Shown here: positions 26,271-35,284 of the stretch, one piece after another | Layout of the letters: the number at the start of each line of letters is the position of its first letter | How positions within the stretch are numbered: position 1 is the first letter of the stretch | Assembly: GCA_023436115.1 (NCBI GenBank) | Contig: JAEZKQ010000006.1 | Span: 1-60,206, forward strand | DNA length: 60,206 bases | Origin: Bacillota bacterium | Lineage (GTDB): Bacteria; Bacillota; Clostridia; Christensenellales; SZUA-584 | Direction of reading: 5' to 3' | Notes under the pieces: model-generated | Told to the model about the DNA's origin: nothing | Databases searched by the model: none | Seen by the model: the letters and a program-made list of their open reading frames with translations, nothing else | Program-made: the position numbers and the translations under genes

Positions 26271-27305
26271 GTGCATACACTGCTTAGAAAGGAGGTGTTT
26301 TTTACGATAAGACGTAGATACCGCCGCCGCCTCTCGCGCGAAGGGGTCGTGGTCGTTGGCATTATCATATTTGTCCTTGTTATCATCATCTTTCCGGCCC
26401 TTTTTGCAAAAAAGCAGCCCGCTGATTCACCAGAAGACTTGGTCCCTGAAATTGAATTTAGCATAACAAGCATGAAGGGTGGTTCGGATGAGGTCTGTGT
26501 ATGGCTGGACGGTACGCTAAAAGATATGCCTTTAGATGAGTATGTCGTGGGTGTTGTGGCTGCGGAAATGCCTGCTTCATTTGAGTCAGAAGCTTTAAAG
26601 GCTCAGGCTGTCGCGGCTCGCACTTATACACTATACAAGAAAAACCACGGCGGCTGCAGCGCGCATAGCGGCGCTGATATATGCTCGGACAGCACACATT
26701 GTCAGGCCTACATGACAGCTGACGAAATGGCAGCCGCATGGGGAGCAGATACTAAAACCAACCTTGAAAAGATCATGTCGGCTGTTCAAGAAACAAGCGG
26801 AGAGATGATCTATTATGAAGGCGAACAGATTCAGGTGTTTTTCCATGCTTCATCGGGAGGACGCACAGAAAACAGCGAAAATGTTTACAGCAAAGCGCTG
26901 CCGTATCTTGTGAGCGTAGAAAGCTCAGGCGAGGAAAATTCGTCACATTACTATGGCGAGGTGACGGTGAGCCGCGATGATTTTATACGGCGTATGAAAG
27001 CTTTTAGCGCCAGTATTTCTTTTGATAAACAAAAACTCATAGGCGATATCGTACGCTTTGAGAGCGGCCGCGTACAAAGCATTGAAGTCGGTAATGAAAC
27101 ATTTACAGGACGCGAGATACGTGAGATTTTCGGCCTTAACTCAACTAATTTTACCATTAACGCTGATCAAGATATTACTTTCTCCACAATTGGATTTGGG
27201 CATGGCGTGGGTATGAGTCAAACAGGGGCTAATGCCATGGCAAAGGAAGGGTATAATTATATCGATATTTTAATGCACTACTTTCGGGGTGTCACAGTGC
27301 AATAA
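26271..27305 (+). CDS. spoIID: Stage II sporulation protein D
   Basis: SpoIID is a membrane-anchored lytic transglycosylase that, with SpoIIM and SpoIIP, degrades peptidoglycan to drive engulfment of the forespore. A cytoplasmic Arg-rich tail and one membrane segment (about residues 25-44) precede the domain with LDEYVVGVVAAEMPASFESE, LKAQAVAARTYTLYK, FHASSGGRTENSENVY and FGHGVGMSQTGANAMA. The start is unclear: a strong AAAGGAGGTG (26288-26297) is followed by no ATG, GTG or TTG at normal distance. In-frame options are GTG at 26271 without a binding site, GTG at 26295 within it, or a rare ACG/ATA at 26304/26307. Confidence 0.93.
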   Translation: MHTLLRKEVFFTIRRRYRRRLSREGVVVVGIIIFVLVIIIFPALFAKKQPADSPEDLVPEIEFSITSMKGGSDEVCVWLDGTLKDMPLDEYVVGVVAAEMPASFESEALKAQAVAARTYTLYKKNHGGCSAHSGADICSDSTHCQAYMTADEMAAAWGADTKTNLEKIMSAVQETSGEMIYYEGEQIQVFFHASSGGRTENSENVYSKALPYLVSVESSGEENSSHYYGEVTVSRDDFIRRMKAFSASISFDKQKLIGDIVRFESGRVQSIEVGNETFTGREIREIFGLNSTNFTINADQDITFSTIGFGHGVGMSQTGANAMAKEGYNYIDILMHYFRGVTVQ

Positions 27306-27409
27306 GAATATAATCACATAATACACTCATCTTCATGCTTTTCATTTTTTTCGCCCTTGTATTTTTTTGTTCAAAGATGGGAAAGATGAAATCGTGGAGG
27401 TGTGAAACA

Positions 27410-28129
27410 ATGAATTTTAAGAGCATTAAAGACAATTTATCAAAACGAGTCAACAAAAAGTCAATTAAAACATTTTTTCAAAAACAAGGCCTATATGTAC
27501 TGATATTTTTATGCGTACTGGCTGCGGGTATTACGGCTCTTGTGGCATGGCCGCGTGCTGAAGAAAATGTACCTGAAGACAACGGTACCGATGTATCGCT
27601 GATTGATGTACCATCGCTTGAGGATGAGCTTACCGCGGCGAGTCCGTCTCCCAGCGCCAGCGTATCACCCAGCCCGTCTCCGAGTTCCAAACCAAGCGCC
27701 TCGACCGGATCAAACGGCAGCGGTTCAATTTCGCTTCAAAAGCCGGTGGACGGAAAGATCATCAATGGATTTTCGGGTAATGAGCTGGTTTTCTTTGCAT
27801 CCATGAATCTATGGGCAACTCACAACGGTGTTGATATTGAAGCCGATAAGGATACCCCGGTTGTAGCCGCGCTATCCGGTACAGTCGAAGAGGTTTTTGC
27901 CAATGAAGCCGAAGGCGGTGTGGTCACCATCTCTCATTCCAATAAGGTTGTCACTGTTTATCAAGGTCTCGGCGAAATAAGCGTTGCGGAAGGCGATAAG
28001 ATCAATGCAGGCCAGCAAATTGGAAAAATCGGCGAGATACCTAAAGAGCTCGACCTTTCATACCATCTGCACTTTGAATATGTCGTCGACGGCATCAATA
28101 AAGACCCTGCAAAGTACTTTAAGGATTGA
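27410..28129 (+). CDS. spoIIQ: M23 peptidase family protein (SpoIIQ-like)
   Basis: The 239-residue protein has a short cytoplasmic tail, one membrane segment (YVLIFLCVLAAGITALVAW), a Ser/Pro linker and a C-terminal LytM/M23 domain. Both zinc motifs, HNGVDIEAD and YHLHFEY, are intact, as in Clostridial SpoIIQ and unlike B. subtilis SpoIIQ, which lacks one ligand. SpoIIQ is made in the forespore and binds SpoIIIAH across the intermembrane space. The ATG at 27410 follows GGAGG by 9 nt; an upstream ATG at 27335 has no such site. Confidence 0.85.
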   Translation: MNFKSIKDNLSKRVNKKSIKTFFQKQGLYVLIFLCVLAAGITALVAWPRAEENVPEDNGTDVSLIDVPSLEDELTAASPSPSASVSPSPSPSSKPSASTGSNGSGSISLQKPVDGKIINGFSGNELVFFASMNLWATHNGVDIEADKDTPVVAALSGTVEEVFANEAEGGVVTISHSNKVVTVYQGLGEISVAEGDKINAGQQIGKIGEIPKELDLSYHLHFEYVVDGINKDPAKYFKD

Positions 28130-28176
28130 TGAATGATCCTGCTCAGGCTATGCTTTTGAAAACACAGTATAAATAA

Positions 28177-28200
28177 AAAAGAGCCAATCACGGCTCTTTT
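28177..28200. terminator. Bidirectional terminator between spoIIQ and the zinc-ribbon gene
   Basis: AAAAGAGCC (28177-28185) pairs perfectly with GGCTCTTTT (28192-28200). There are A residues before and T residues after, so it serves convergent genes on both strands. Confidence 0.85.
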
Positions 28201-28211
28201 TGTTTCTTTGA

Positions 28212-28640
28212 CTACTCCGGCAATATACCAGTCGAAGGCGTTTCAAACAGTGAGCTAACGTCTTCATCCGGCGACACTGTTGGGCTAGGAGCCGGCGTCG
28301 GGGATGGAACTTCTGTCGGTTCCGGCGTTGCCGTCGCCGTTTGAGCAGCTGACGGAGGCGGACCGACAGTGGCTCTGGCACTCGGCTGTGTGAGCAACAG
28401 AACACCAACAAATATCACACCGGCTACGAGCAGCGCGCCCATACCCACCATGACAGCCAGTAATCCCTTGGGAATTTGCCGGCGAACGTCAGTATCGTCA
28501 ACTTCGATCATCTTGCGGGAAGGATGCTCAATTGTCATGCTCGACGGTACGGATTTTTTCTCACTTTGCAGCGCTGCGCCGCAGCTTGAACACACTGCGG
28601 CATCGTCTTTGCTCACTCCACCACATTTTAAGCAATTCAT
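28212..28640 (-). CDS. Zinc-ribbon membrane protein of unknown function
   Basis: The 142-residue protein starts with a zinc ribbon, CLKCG and CSSCG. A basic linker and a single membrane helix (LLAVMVGMGALLVAGVIFVGVLLL) follow, then an outside Pro/Thr/Ser-rich tail. GGAGG supports the ATG. Such proteins are common in Clostridia and have no assigned function. It is downstream of serS on the same strand, 48 bp away. Confidence 0.75.
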   Translation of the reverse strand: MNCLKCGGVSKDDAAVCSSCGAALQSEKKSVPSSMTIEHPSRKMIEVDDTDVRRQIPKGLLAVMVGMGALLVAGVIFVGVLLLTQPSARATVGPPPSAAQTATATPEPTEVPSPTPAPSPTVSPDEDVSSLFETPSTGILPE

Positions 28641-28688
28641 ATAAAAAACCTCCTGACAGGAGCCTATAGGCCAAGCGCCTTGGCTCTC

Positions 28689-29948
28689 TTATCGAATCAC
28701 ATCTGTTTTCATGGCATCACGAAGCGCTTCGGGCACTTCCACAGTTCCGTCGGAGCGCTGGTAGTTCTCCAATATAGCGGCAACTGTGCGGCCGATCGCA
28801 ACGCCGCTGCCATTAAGCGTATGCACAAACTCATTCTTTTTGTTGTCGGCGCGGTACCTGATTCCCGCACGGCGCGCCTGAAAATCAAGAAAATTCGAAC
28901 AGGAGCTGATTTCTACATAACGTCCGTAGCTCGGCATCCATACCTCAAGATCGTACGTCTTTGCCGAAGAGAATCCTAAATCACCGGTGCAAAGCTGCAC
29001 CACACGATACGGCAGGCCTAACCGCTGCAGCACCTTTTCAGCATCACTAACAAGGCTTTGCAGCTCAGCTTCCGATTCCTCAGGGCGCACAAATTTGACA
29101 AGCTCCACCTTGTTGAACTGATGGACGCGAATAAGGCCGCGTGTGTCACGCCCTGCGCTTCCCGCCTCTGCCCGAAAACACGCACTATATGCCGTATGGT
29201 AAACAGGCAGCGTTTCCATGATGCTCTCGCGGTACATATTCGTGACCGGAACCTCAGCTGTGGGTATCATAAAATAATCGGTGTTTTTCACGCTGAACGC
29301 GTCTTCTTCAAACTTAGGCAGCTGTCCGGTCCCCTGCATGGAAGCACGGCTTACCATAAATGGCGGGAAAACCTCGGTATAAGGCCCTTCCAGCGTATGC
29401 GTATCGATCATAAAGCTGATCAGGCTGCGCTCCAAGCGGCTGCCCAATCCTTTATAGAATACAAAACGCGCACCCGTTACTTTAGCGGCCGTTTCAAAAT
29501 CGAGTATACCCAGTGATGTTCCTAAGTCCCAGTGGGCCTGCGGCTCAAATTCGAACTGACGCGGCTCACCCCAACGTCTGATTTCGACGTTGTCTGCATC
29601 GCTTGTGCCTACAGGCACATCGTGATACGGCTCGTTGGGCGTAGACAGCAATATATTATTGATCTGCTCGTCGATTCCGTTCAATTCAGTATCGATGGTT
29701 TTTATATCATCAGCCACCTGCTTCATTTCAGCAAACAGCGCTTCTACGTCTTCCCCCGCTTTTTTTCGGGCAGGCACTTCCTTGGAAACCTCGTTGCGCC
29801 TAGCTTTCAGACTTTCGGTTCTAACGATCAACGCCCTGCGCTGCTCATCGAGCGCAGCGACCTTCTCAACCACACCGGTCACACCGCGTTTTTGCAGGTT
29901 CGCCTTTACTTCTTCCGGCACTGTGCGAATTCTTCTAATGTCCAGCAT
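28689..29948 (-). CDS. serS: Seryl-tRNA synthetase
   Basis: This class II synthetase charges tRNA-Ser with serine. The 419-residue protein has the N-terminal coiled-coil tRNA-binding arm (about 30-100), motif 2 around CFRAEAGSAGRDTRGLIRVHQFNKVE and motif 3 near NGSGVAIGRTVAAILENYQ. AGAGG precedes the ATG at 29948. The terminator at 30035-30063 separates it from argS. A GGTGG-containing stretch in its leader is only faintly like a T-box element. Confidence 0.96.
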   Translation of the reverse strand: MLDIRRIRTVPEEVKANLQKRGVTGVVEKVAALDEQRRALIVRTESLKARRNEVSKEVPARKKAGEDVEALFAEMKQVADDIKTIDTELNGIDEQINNILLSTPNEPYHDVPVGTSDADNVEIRRWGEPRQFEFEPQAHWDLGTSLGILDFETAAKVTGARFVFYKGLGSRLERSLISFMIDTHTLEGPYTEVFPPFMVSRASMQGTGQLPKFEEDAFSVKNTDYFMIPTAEVPVTNMYRESIMETLPVYHTAYSACFRAEAGSAGRDTRGLIRVHQFNKVELVKFVRPEESEAELQSLVSDAEKVLQRLGLPYRVVQLCTGDLGFSSAKTYDLEVWMPSYGRYVEISSCSNFLDFQARRAGIRYRADNKKNEFVHTLNGSGVAIGRTVAAILENYQRSDGTVEVPEALRDAMKTDVIR

Positions 29949-30034
29949 AACTACCTCTTTTATATTTCAAATCTAACCCGTATTATCTCACAAAAAGAAA
30001 CGACGGGCAATAATATGCCACCTTTATTTACAAT

Positions 30035-30063
30035 AAAAGGGCAGGGTTTTATCCCGCCCTTTT
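30035..30063 (-). terminator. Terminator downstream of argS
   Basis: AAAAGGGC (30035-30042) pairs with GCCCTTTT (30056-30063), plus GGG/CCC inside with one bulged A. On the minus strand it is followed by TTTTATTG. Confidence 0.8.
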
Positions 30064-30240
30064 AACTTGCCGAATAACCTCCGTTTTTGTACGCTTCGCC
30101 TTGTTCCGCGATTGGCTCGAAACTGCGCAATACCGCAAAGTGTGGGCTTCGCGAACCAAGACCGTCTCGCCCATTAGTTAAGACGATTAGTGCTCTAACG
30201 AGGCTGGGTTTCAATCACCAGGTTGTTTATTTCTCTTTGC

Positions 30241-31935
30241 CTACATCCTGTCGGGCGCACCCACGCCGATCAGCCATAACCCCGTTTTTATGACCTGTTT
30301 GATGCCCGCCACCAGTTCAAGACGCGCCGCTGTTTTGGCAATGTCCTCGTCGATAACCCTATGCTCATAATAAAAGCGGTTCATCGCCTTTGCCAGCTCA
30401 ATAATGTGCCGTGTGATCAGATAGGGTTCGTTCTTTTCACATGACTTGATGACAGTCTCGGGAAACGCATAGAGCAGCTTGGCCGCCGCAAACGCTTCAT
30501 CGTTATTAAGCGCAGTATAATCCTTTTCTGCCGATTTCCAATCAAAATCGGCACGGCGCAGCAGACTGGCACAGCGTGCATGGGTATACTGCACATACGG
30601 CCCCGTTTCACCATCGAAATTCAGCACGCGTTCAAATGAGAACGTGATATCTTTAATACGTGCCGATGAGAGCGTATCAAACACCACAGCCCCCACACCC
30701 ACGGTCTTGGCAACCTCGTGCTTGTTATCAAGGTTGGGCGATTTTTCTTCGATGATCGAAAGCGTTTTTTCAATGGCCTTATTGAGGACATCCTGTAAAA
30801 AGACGACCTTGCCCTTGCGCGTAGACAGCGTTCCATCCTCAAGCGAGACCATACCAAAGGCCACATGCTCCAAATCCTTTGCCCATTCATAGCCCATCAA
30901 TTCGATGACCTTAAACCACTGCTTAAAGTGCAGGTTCTGCTGATAAGCCACTACGTATAGGCATTTATAAAAATCGTACGTGTTCTTGCGGTAAAACGCG
31001 GCCGCCAGATCACGCGTGGAATACAGCGTTGCCCCGTCAGATTTCAGCACGATACATGGCGGCAGTTCTTCGCCCAAACGAACGACATAAGCACCTTCAG
31101 AAAGCTCTAGCATGTTCTTTTGCTTGAGCTCGTCAATAACAGGCTGCATCTTATCGTTATAAAAGCTTTCGCCAGCATAGCTGTCAAAATGAACGCCCAG
31201 CATGTCATAGATCACGCTGACTTCTTTTAATGTAAGTTCCTTAAACCAGTTGAATATCTCGAGCGCTTCCGCATCGCCATCTTCAATCTTCTTAAACCAC
31301 GCACGCCCCTCTTCATTGAGGCTATCATCCTTTTCGGCCTCATCATGAAAACGGACATACAGCTCCAGCATGGCTGTGATTGCATTTTTCTCAATATCTT
31401 CTTTGCTGCCCCATTTCTTATAGGCTGCGATCAGCTTGCCAAATTGTGTTCCCCAGTCGCCAAGATGGTTGATACCCACCGGCTTAAAGCCCAAGAATCC
31501 GTAAATACGGTATAACGCACTGCCGATCACCGTGGTAGACAGATGACCGATGTGAAACGGTTTTGCAATGTTGATGGATGAATAGTCAATACATACGGTA
31601 CGGCCTTCTCCTAAGCTGCTGCTGCCAAAGGCATCACCCTGGGCTTCAACATCTAAAAGCATTTCCTCAATAAACCGCTGCTTGTCCAAAAAGAAATTGA
31701 TATATGCGCCTACCACTTTTATATCGGCGATGTAATCGGTCTTATCAATATTCGCGCTGATTTCCGCCGCAATAGCAGGCGGAGCTTTGCGCATTTGTTT
31801 GGCGAGTCTGAAGCATGGAAAGGCGTAGTCTCCCATAGCTGTGTCATTTGGTATTTCTATAAGCGGCAGTATCTCTTGCGCTGTTAACCCGGATGCCTTC
31901 GCCAAGGCTTCTCCAAGCGCTTGTTTATAATCCAT
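30241..31935 (-). CDS. argS: Arginyl-tRNA synthetase
   Basis: This class I synthetase charges tRNA-Arg. The protein of 564 residues has an N-terminal Add-1 domain, the HIGH-type motif in NIAKPFHIGHLSTT, and the C-terminal anticodon-binding helix bundle ending in GVGAPDRM. The lysine loop is represented by LSTRKGKVVFLQDVL. The ATG at 31935 follows AGAAGG by 7 nt; the ATG at 31962 has no binding site. Confidence 0.96.
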   Translation of the reverse strand: MDYKQALGEALAKASGLTAQEILPLIEIPNDTAMGDYAFPCFRLAKQMRKAPPAIAAEISANIDKTDYIADIKVVGAYINFFLDKQRFIEEMLLDVEAQGDAFGSSSLGEGRTVCIDYSSINIAKPFHIGHLSTTVIGSALYRIYGFLGFKPVGINHLGDWGTQFGKLIAAYKKWGSKEDIEKNAITAMLELYVRFHDEAEKDDSLNEEGRAWFKKIEDGDAEALEIFNWFKELTLKEVSVIYDMLGVHFDSYAGESFYNDKMQPVIDELKQKNMLELSEGAYVVRLGEELPPCIVLKSDGATLYSTRDLAAAFYRKNTYDFYKCLYVVAYQQNLHFKQWFKVIELMGYEWAKDLEHVAFGMVSLEDGTLSTRKGKVVFLQDVLNKAIEKTLSIIEEKSPNLDNKHEVAKTVGVGAVVFDTLSSARIKDITFSFERVLNFDGETGPYVQYTHARCASLLRRADFDWKSAEKDYTALNNDEAFAAAKLLYAFPETVIKSCEKNEPYLITRHIIELAKAMNRFYYEHRVIDEDIAKTAARLELVAGIKQVIKTGLWLIGVGAPDRM

Positions 31936-32084
31936 TGCTTTGCCTTCTTTATTCTGATTCATTAGAAAAATATATCACATGACCCGCTGTTTATCAACGG
32001 CTAAAACACGCCTCCAACGATGCCGGGTCTCCGGAAAGATATCACCTCGGTTTGCTAGAATACATAGTTATGCTGCATCACTTG

Positions 32085-32873
32085 TCAGCCAAAAACATAC
32101 ATATCCAATACAGCGAGACACTCCCGCACGTTATTCGACAGCCAAACGCGCCAAGGCGTGGGTGCTTCAATGCCAAACGCATCGATACCATATTGCTTCG
32201 CGCGTTTCAAAGAGCGATAGATATGAAAGTCATTTGTGACGATACCAACCGGCTTTTCTGAGCCCTTATGCGCCTTCATTATATTAAGCGAGTAAATAAG
32301 ATTTTCTTCGGTGCTCGTTGATCTGTCTTCGGCAATGATGCGCTTTTCAGCGATACCGCGTGATAACAGATAATTTTTCATACCATCCGCCTCGGGAAAT
32401 GGCTCGGTCTCACCCTGCCCGCCCGATACAATACATACTGTATCCTCGTGCGCTATTAAATAATCATAGGCGGTATCCAGCCTGTTTTTCAACGACAATG
32501 TCAGGTTTCCGCTGGGAAATATTCCGCACCCCAGCACGATCACATAATCGACATCTTCCTCGGGCAGTGGGGCATAGGCGGCACTTAGTATGATCGCTTC
32601 CAGTATCCCCATGATGAGAAAACCAATACAAACGAAAAGAGTAATGGCAATGCGCCATCCCTTATGCCGTATCAGCGGCTTTTTTTTAATTAGATGATAT
32701 AATGCCCAGATGATTAAAAGAAGGGCGACTAAAATGGGGGCTATCATGCCGATGGTGGTACCAACTGATGAGTATAAGGCTATTAGGCTCCATAATATGA
32801 CAACAATACTTAATATGATGACCAACACAAAAAGAAACGTTCGCAGCGATTTGAATACAAGATTTTTTGTCAA
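32085..32873 (-). CDS. YdcF/SanA-like (DUF218) membrane protein
   Basis: The 262-residue protein has four hydrophobic segments in its first 95 residues and a DUF218 domain with the family motifs DYVIVLGCGIF, SGGQGETEPFPEADGMKNYL, IIAEDRSTSTEENLIYS and IVTNDFHIYRSLKRAKQYG. Members act at the cell envelope, but no exact reaction is agreed. It starts with TTG at 32873, 7 nt after GAGGA. It lies just downstream of truA. Confidence 0.85.
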   Translation of the reverse strand: MTKNLVFKSLRTFLFVLVIILSIVVILWSLIALYSSVGTTIGMIAPILVALLLIIWALYHLIKKKPLIRHKGWRIAITLFVCIGFLIMGILEAIILSAAYAPLPEEDVDYVIVLGCGIFPSGNLTLSLKNRLDTAYDYLIAHEDTVCIVSGGQGETEPFPEADGMKNYLLSRGIAEKRIIAEDRSTSTEENLIYSLNIMKAHKGSEKPVGIVTNDFHIYRSLKRAKQYGIDAFGIEAPTPWRVWLSNNVRECLAVLDMYVFG

Positions 32874-32895
32874 TGGATAGTCCTCACTTTATTGC

Positions 32896-33627
32896 TCAAT
32901 ATTCCACCGCCACTAACATAAGCCCCTTCGCAGGTGCCGTGACGCCCGCCATATTTCTGTCACAACTTGCGATAATGTCCGCCATGGATTCAGGCAGTCT
33001 CTTTTTCAGTCCGATTTCTATCAATGTGCCTGCAATAATACGTACCATATGATAGAGGAATCCGGAGCCTCTCACATCGATATGAATCAACGGCTCTTCT
33101 TCTGTGATTGAGATATTGTATATCGTCCGGACAGTGTCTTTTACCTCGCTGCCGCTGGCGCAGAAGCATGCAAAATCATGCGTTCCAATAATATAAGCAG
33201 CCGCTTTGCGCATAGCTTCTAAATCAAGAACGCCGCGCACATGTGCTGCCGTAAAGCGGCCAATTGCGGGCGCGTGAACAGTATTCGCAATCGTATAGCG
33301 GTACGATTTCCCTTTGGCACAGAAACGCGCGTGAAAATTCATATCCGCTTGCTCTGACTGTTTGACACGGATATCCGGCGGCAGATGCATGTTCATAGCA
33401 AAACTGATCTTGTCTGCAGGTATTGTACAGTTTGTTTCCAAATGAGCCACTTGGGCCAACGCGTGGACACCCGCATCCGTCCGCCCAGCTCCATGGATGG
33501 CTGCGCGTTCTCCCGATGCGGCTTCAAACGCCTTCTCGAGTACCTCCTGCACTGAAAGGCCGTTCTTCTGGCGCTGCCAGCCCGCATAGTTTGTTCCGTC
33601 GTATTCTACGATCAGTTTGACGCGCAT
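32896..33627 (-). CDS. truA: tRNA pseudouridine synthase A
   Basis: TruA converts uridines 38-40 of the tRNA anticodon stem to pseudouridine. The 243-residue protein carries the catalytic aspartate in GAGRTDAGVHALAQV, the VEYDGTNYAGWQRQ N-terminal motif and the SGFLYHMVRIIAGTLIEIG motif. It follows ecfT after 11 bp, as in most Bacillota. Confidence 0.96.
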   Translation of the reverse strand: MRVKLIVEYDGTNYAGWQRQKNGLSVQEVLEKAFEAASGERAAIHGAGRTDAGVHALAQVAHLETNCTIPADKISFAMNMHLPPDIRVKQSEQADMNFHARFCAKGKSYRYTIANTVHAPAIGRFTAAHVRGVLDLEAMRKAAAYIIGTHDFACFCASGSEVKDTVRTIYNISITEEEPLIHIDVRGSGFLYHMVRIIAGTLIEIGLKKRLPESMADIIASCDRNMAGVTAPAKGLMLVAVEY

Positions 33628-33638
33628 GAGCCCTCCGT

Positions 33639-34433
33639 TTAATAGCCAAATGCGGCAAACACAATAAGGCCTGCGACAACTATCAAGGCCATGGCATCGC
33701 GTAAATGCATATGCATCACCTTCATACGTGTCCGCCCCTCTCCGCCATGATAACAGCGTGATTCCATCGCAAAAGCCAGCTCGTCGGCGCGTCGGAATGC
33801 ACTCACAAACAGGGGCACAAGCAACGGTACCATGCCGGCCGCGCGCTTGAATATGCTGCCCGAATCAAATTCCGCGCCTCTGGCTGTCTGTGCCTTCATG
33901 ATCTTGTCTGTCTCCTCGATCAGTGTCGGGATAAACCGCATCGCAATCGTCATCATCATCGCCAATTCATGCACCGGAAATTTAACAGCTTTAAGGGGCT
34001 TTAGCAGGCTTTCTATACCGTCTGTCAGCGCGATAGGAGATGTGGTTAATGTCAGCATCGTGGTGGCCGTGATGAGGAATATCAGCCTCACAGCTAGCCG
34101 TATGGCGTTCATCAAGCCTTCCTGAGAAACACGGAATACCCACCAGGAAAACAGCTCCGTTCCGCCCGAGTAGAAAAAGGTGTTGAGTATAAACGTCAGC
34201 ACAATAACAAACCATAGCGGTTTGATTCCGCGCAGAACAAATTTGAAATTGACACGCGAAAGTATAATGACAGCAACAAGAAACACAAAAACAACGCTGT
34301 TTCCAATCACGGTATCCATCATAAAAATGAGAACAATAATCGCAACCACCAAAACCAGTTTAATGCGCGGGTCAAGGCGGTGTATAATCGAATGACCAGG
34401 GAAATATTGGCCAAGTGTTACATTCTTTATCAT
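33639..34433 (-). CDS. ecfT: Energy-coupling factor transporter transmembrane protein
   Basis: EcfT is the scaffold membrane subunit of the group II ECF vitamin/cofactor importer. It binds exchangeable S components and is driven by EcfA1/EcfA2. The 264-residue protein has several membrane segments, the HRLDPRIKL start motif and the two coupling motifs ARGAEFD and ESRCYHGGEGRT (Ala-Arg-Gly-like signatures). Its ATG overlaps the ecfA2 stop as ATGA. No S component is encoded nearby. Confidence 0.95.
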   Translation of the reverse strand: MIKNVTLGQYFPGHSIIHRLDPRIKLVLVVAIIVLIFMMDTVIGNSVVFVFLVAVIILSRVNFKFVLRGIKPLWFVIVLTFILNTFFYSGGTELFSWWVFRVSQEGLMNAIRLAVRLIFLITATTMLTLTTSPIALTDGIESLLKPLKAVKFPVHELAMMMTIAMRFIPTLIEETDKIMKAQTARGAEFDSGSIFKRAAGMVPLLVPLFVSAFRRADELAFAMESRCYHGGEGRTRMKVMHMHLRDAMALIVVAGLIVFAAFGY

Positions 34434-35284
34434 TCACGGCCTCCTAACAACGCTTTTACGGAAGCCTCAAGTTCATCAATACGTATGACCTCATTGGGTA
34501 CATCTTTACCGCGTTCCCGCAATCTTGCTGCGATTCGGGATACATAAGGGACATCCAGACCGATATCCAGCAGCTCTTTTTCACGAAGAAATACGTTTTG
34601 GGGGGTATCGTCCATAATCAGCTTGGCACCAGACAGAGCCACGACGCGCTGTGCATACTCGGCGAGATCATCCATTGAGTGGGTAATCATAATGATCGTC
34701 ACGCCTTCGCTGTTCAAATGCGTGATCAACTTCATCAAATGGTCACGGCCCTGAGGATCAAGTCCCGCTACGGGTTCATCAAGTATCAGCACACTAGGCC
34801 GAACCGCCAGCACACCCGCAATGGCCACACGCCTTTTCTGGCCGCCTGACAGCTCAAAAGGAGATAAGTCCTTTACACCTTCAAAATTAAGCTCCATGAG
34901 CTCCATGGCATGCCGAATACGTCCCTCAATTTCTTCCTCAGGTACGCCCGTTTTTTTAGGCCCATATGCAATATCCTTATAGACTGTTTCCTCAAAAAGC
35001 TGATGCTCAGGATATTGAAACACCACGCCGATATGCCGTCGCAGCGCTTTTCTGTCGTAGTTCTTTGCACCGATATCTTCGCCGTCGATCAGCACGCGCC
35101 CGGAGGTGGGCTTTAAAAGCCCCGCCATAAGACCGATCAACGTGGTCTTTCCGGATCCGGTATGCCCGATTACACCTAAGAATTCACCGTTGCCCACCTT
35201 GATGCTGATATTATCAACCGCTTTTGCTTCAAACGGCGTACCCGGCATATAGGTATAAGTTAAGTTCTCTAGCTCAATTGACAT
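34430..35284 (-). CDS. ecfA2: Energy-coupling factor ATPase EcfA2
   Basis: This 284-residue ATPase has Walker A GHTGSGKTT, the Q loop in VFQYPEHQLF, the signature LSGGQKRRVAIAGVLA and Walker B VLILDEPVAGLDP. It pairs with EcfA1 as a heterodimer under EcfT. It overlaps ecfA1 by 16 bp. The C-terminal extension is typical for EcfA proteins. Confidence 0.95.
   Translation of the reverse strand: MSIELENLTYTYMPGTPFEAKAVDNISIKVGNGEFLGVIGHTGSGKTTLIGLMAGLLKPTSGRVLIDGEDIGAKNYDRKALRRHIGVVFQYPEHQLFEETVYKDIAYGPKKTGVPEEEIEGRIRHAMELMELNFEGVKDLSPFELSGGQKRRVAIAGVLAVRPSVLILDEPVAGLDPQGRDHLMKLITHLNSEGVTIIMITHSMDDLAEYAQRVVALSGAKLIMDDTPQNVFLREKELLDIGLDVPYVSRIAARLRERGKDVPNEVIRIDELEASVKALLGGRE

Noticed and set aside
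29949..30034. T-box riboswitch before serS
   Set aside because: A GGTGG and a CCCGTC stretch recall a T-box end, but the conserved core sequence and a matching antiterminator are missing, and the nearest terminator fits the end of argS.
30064..30240. Degenerate tRNA in the gap after argS
   Set aside because: Parts resemble a T arm and D arm, but no consistent acceptor or anticodon stem can be formed on either strand.
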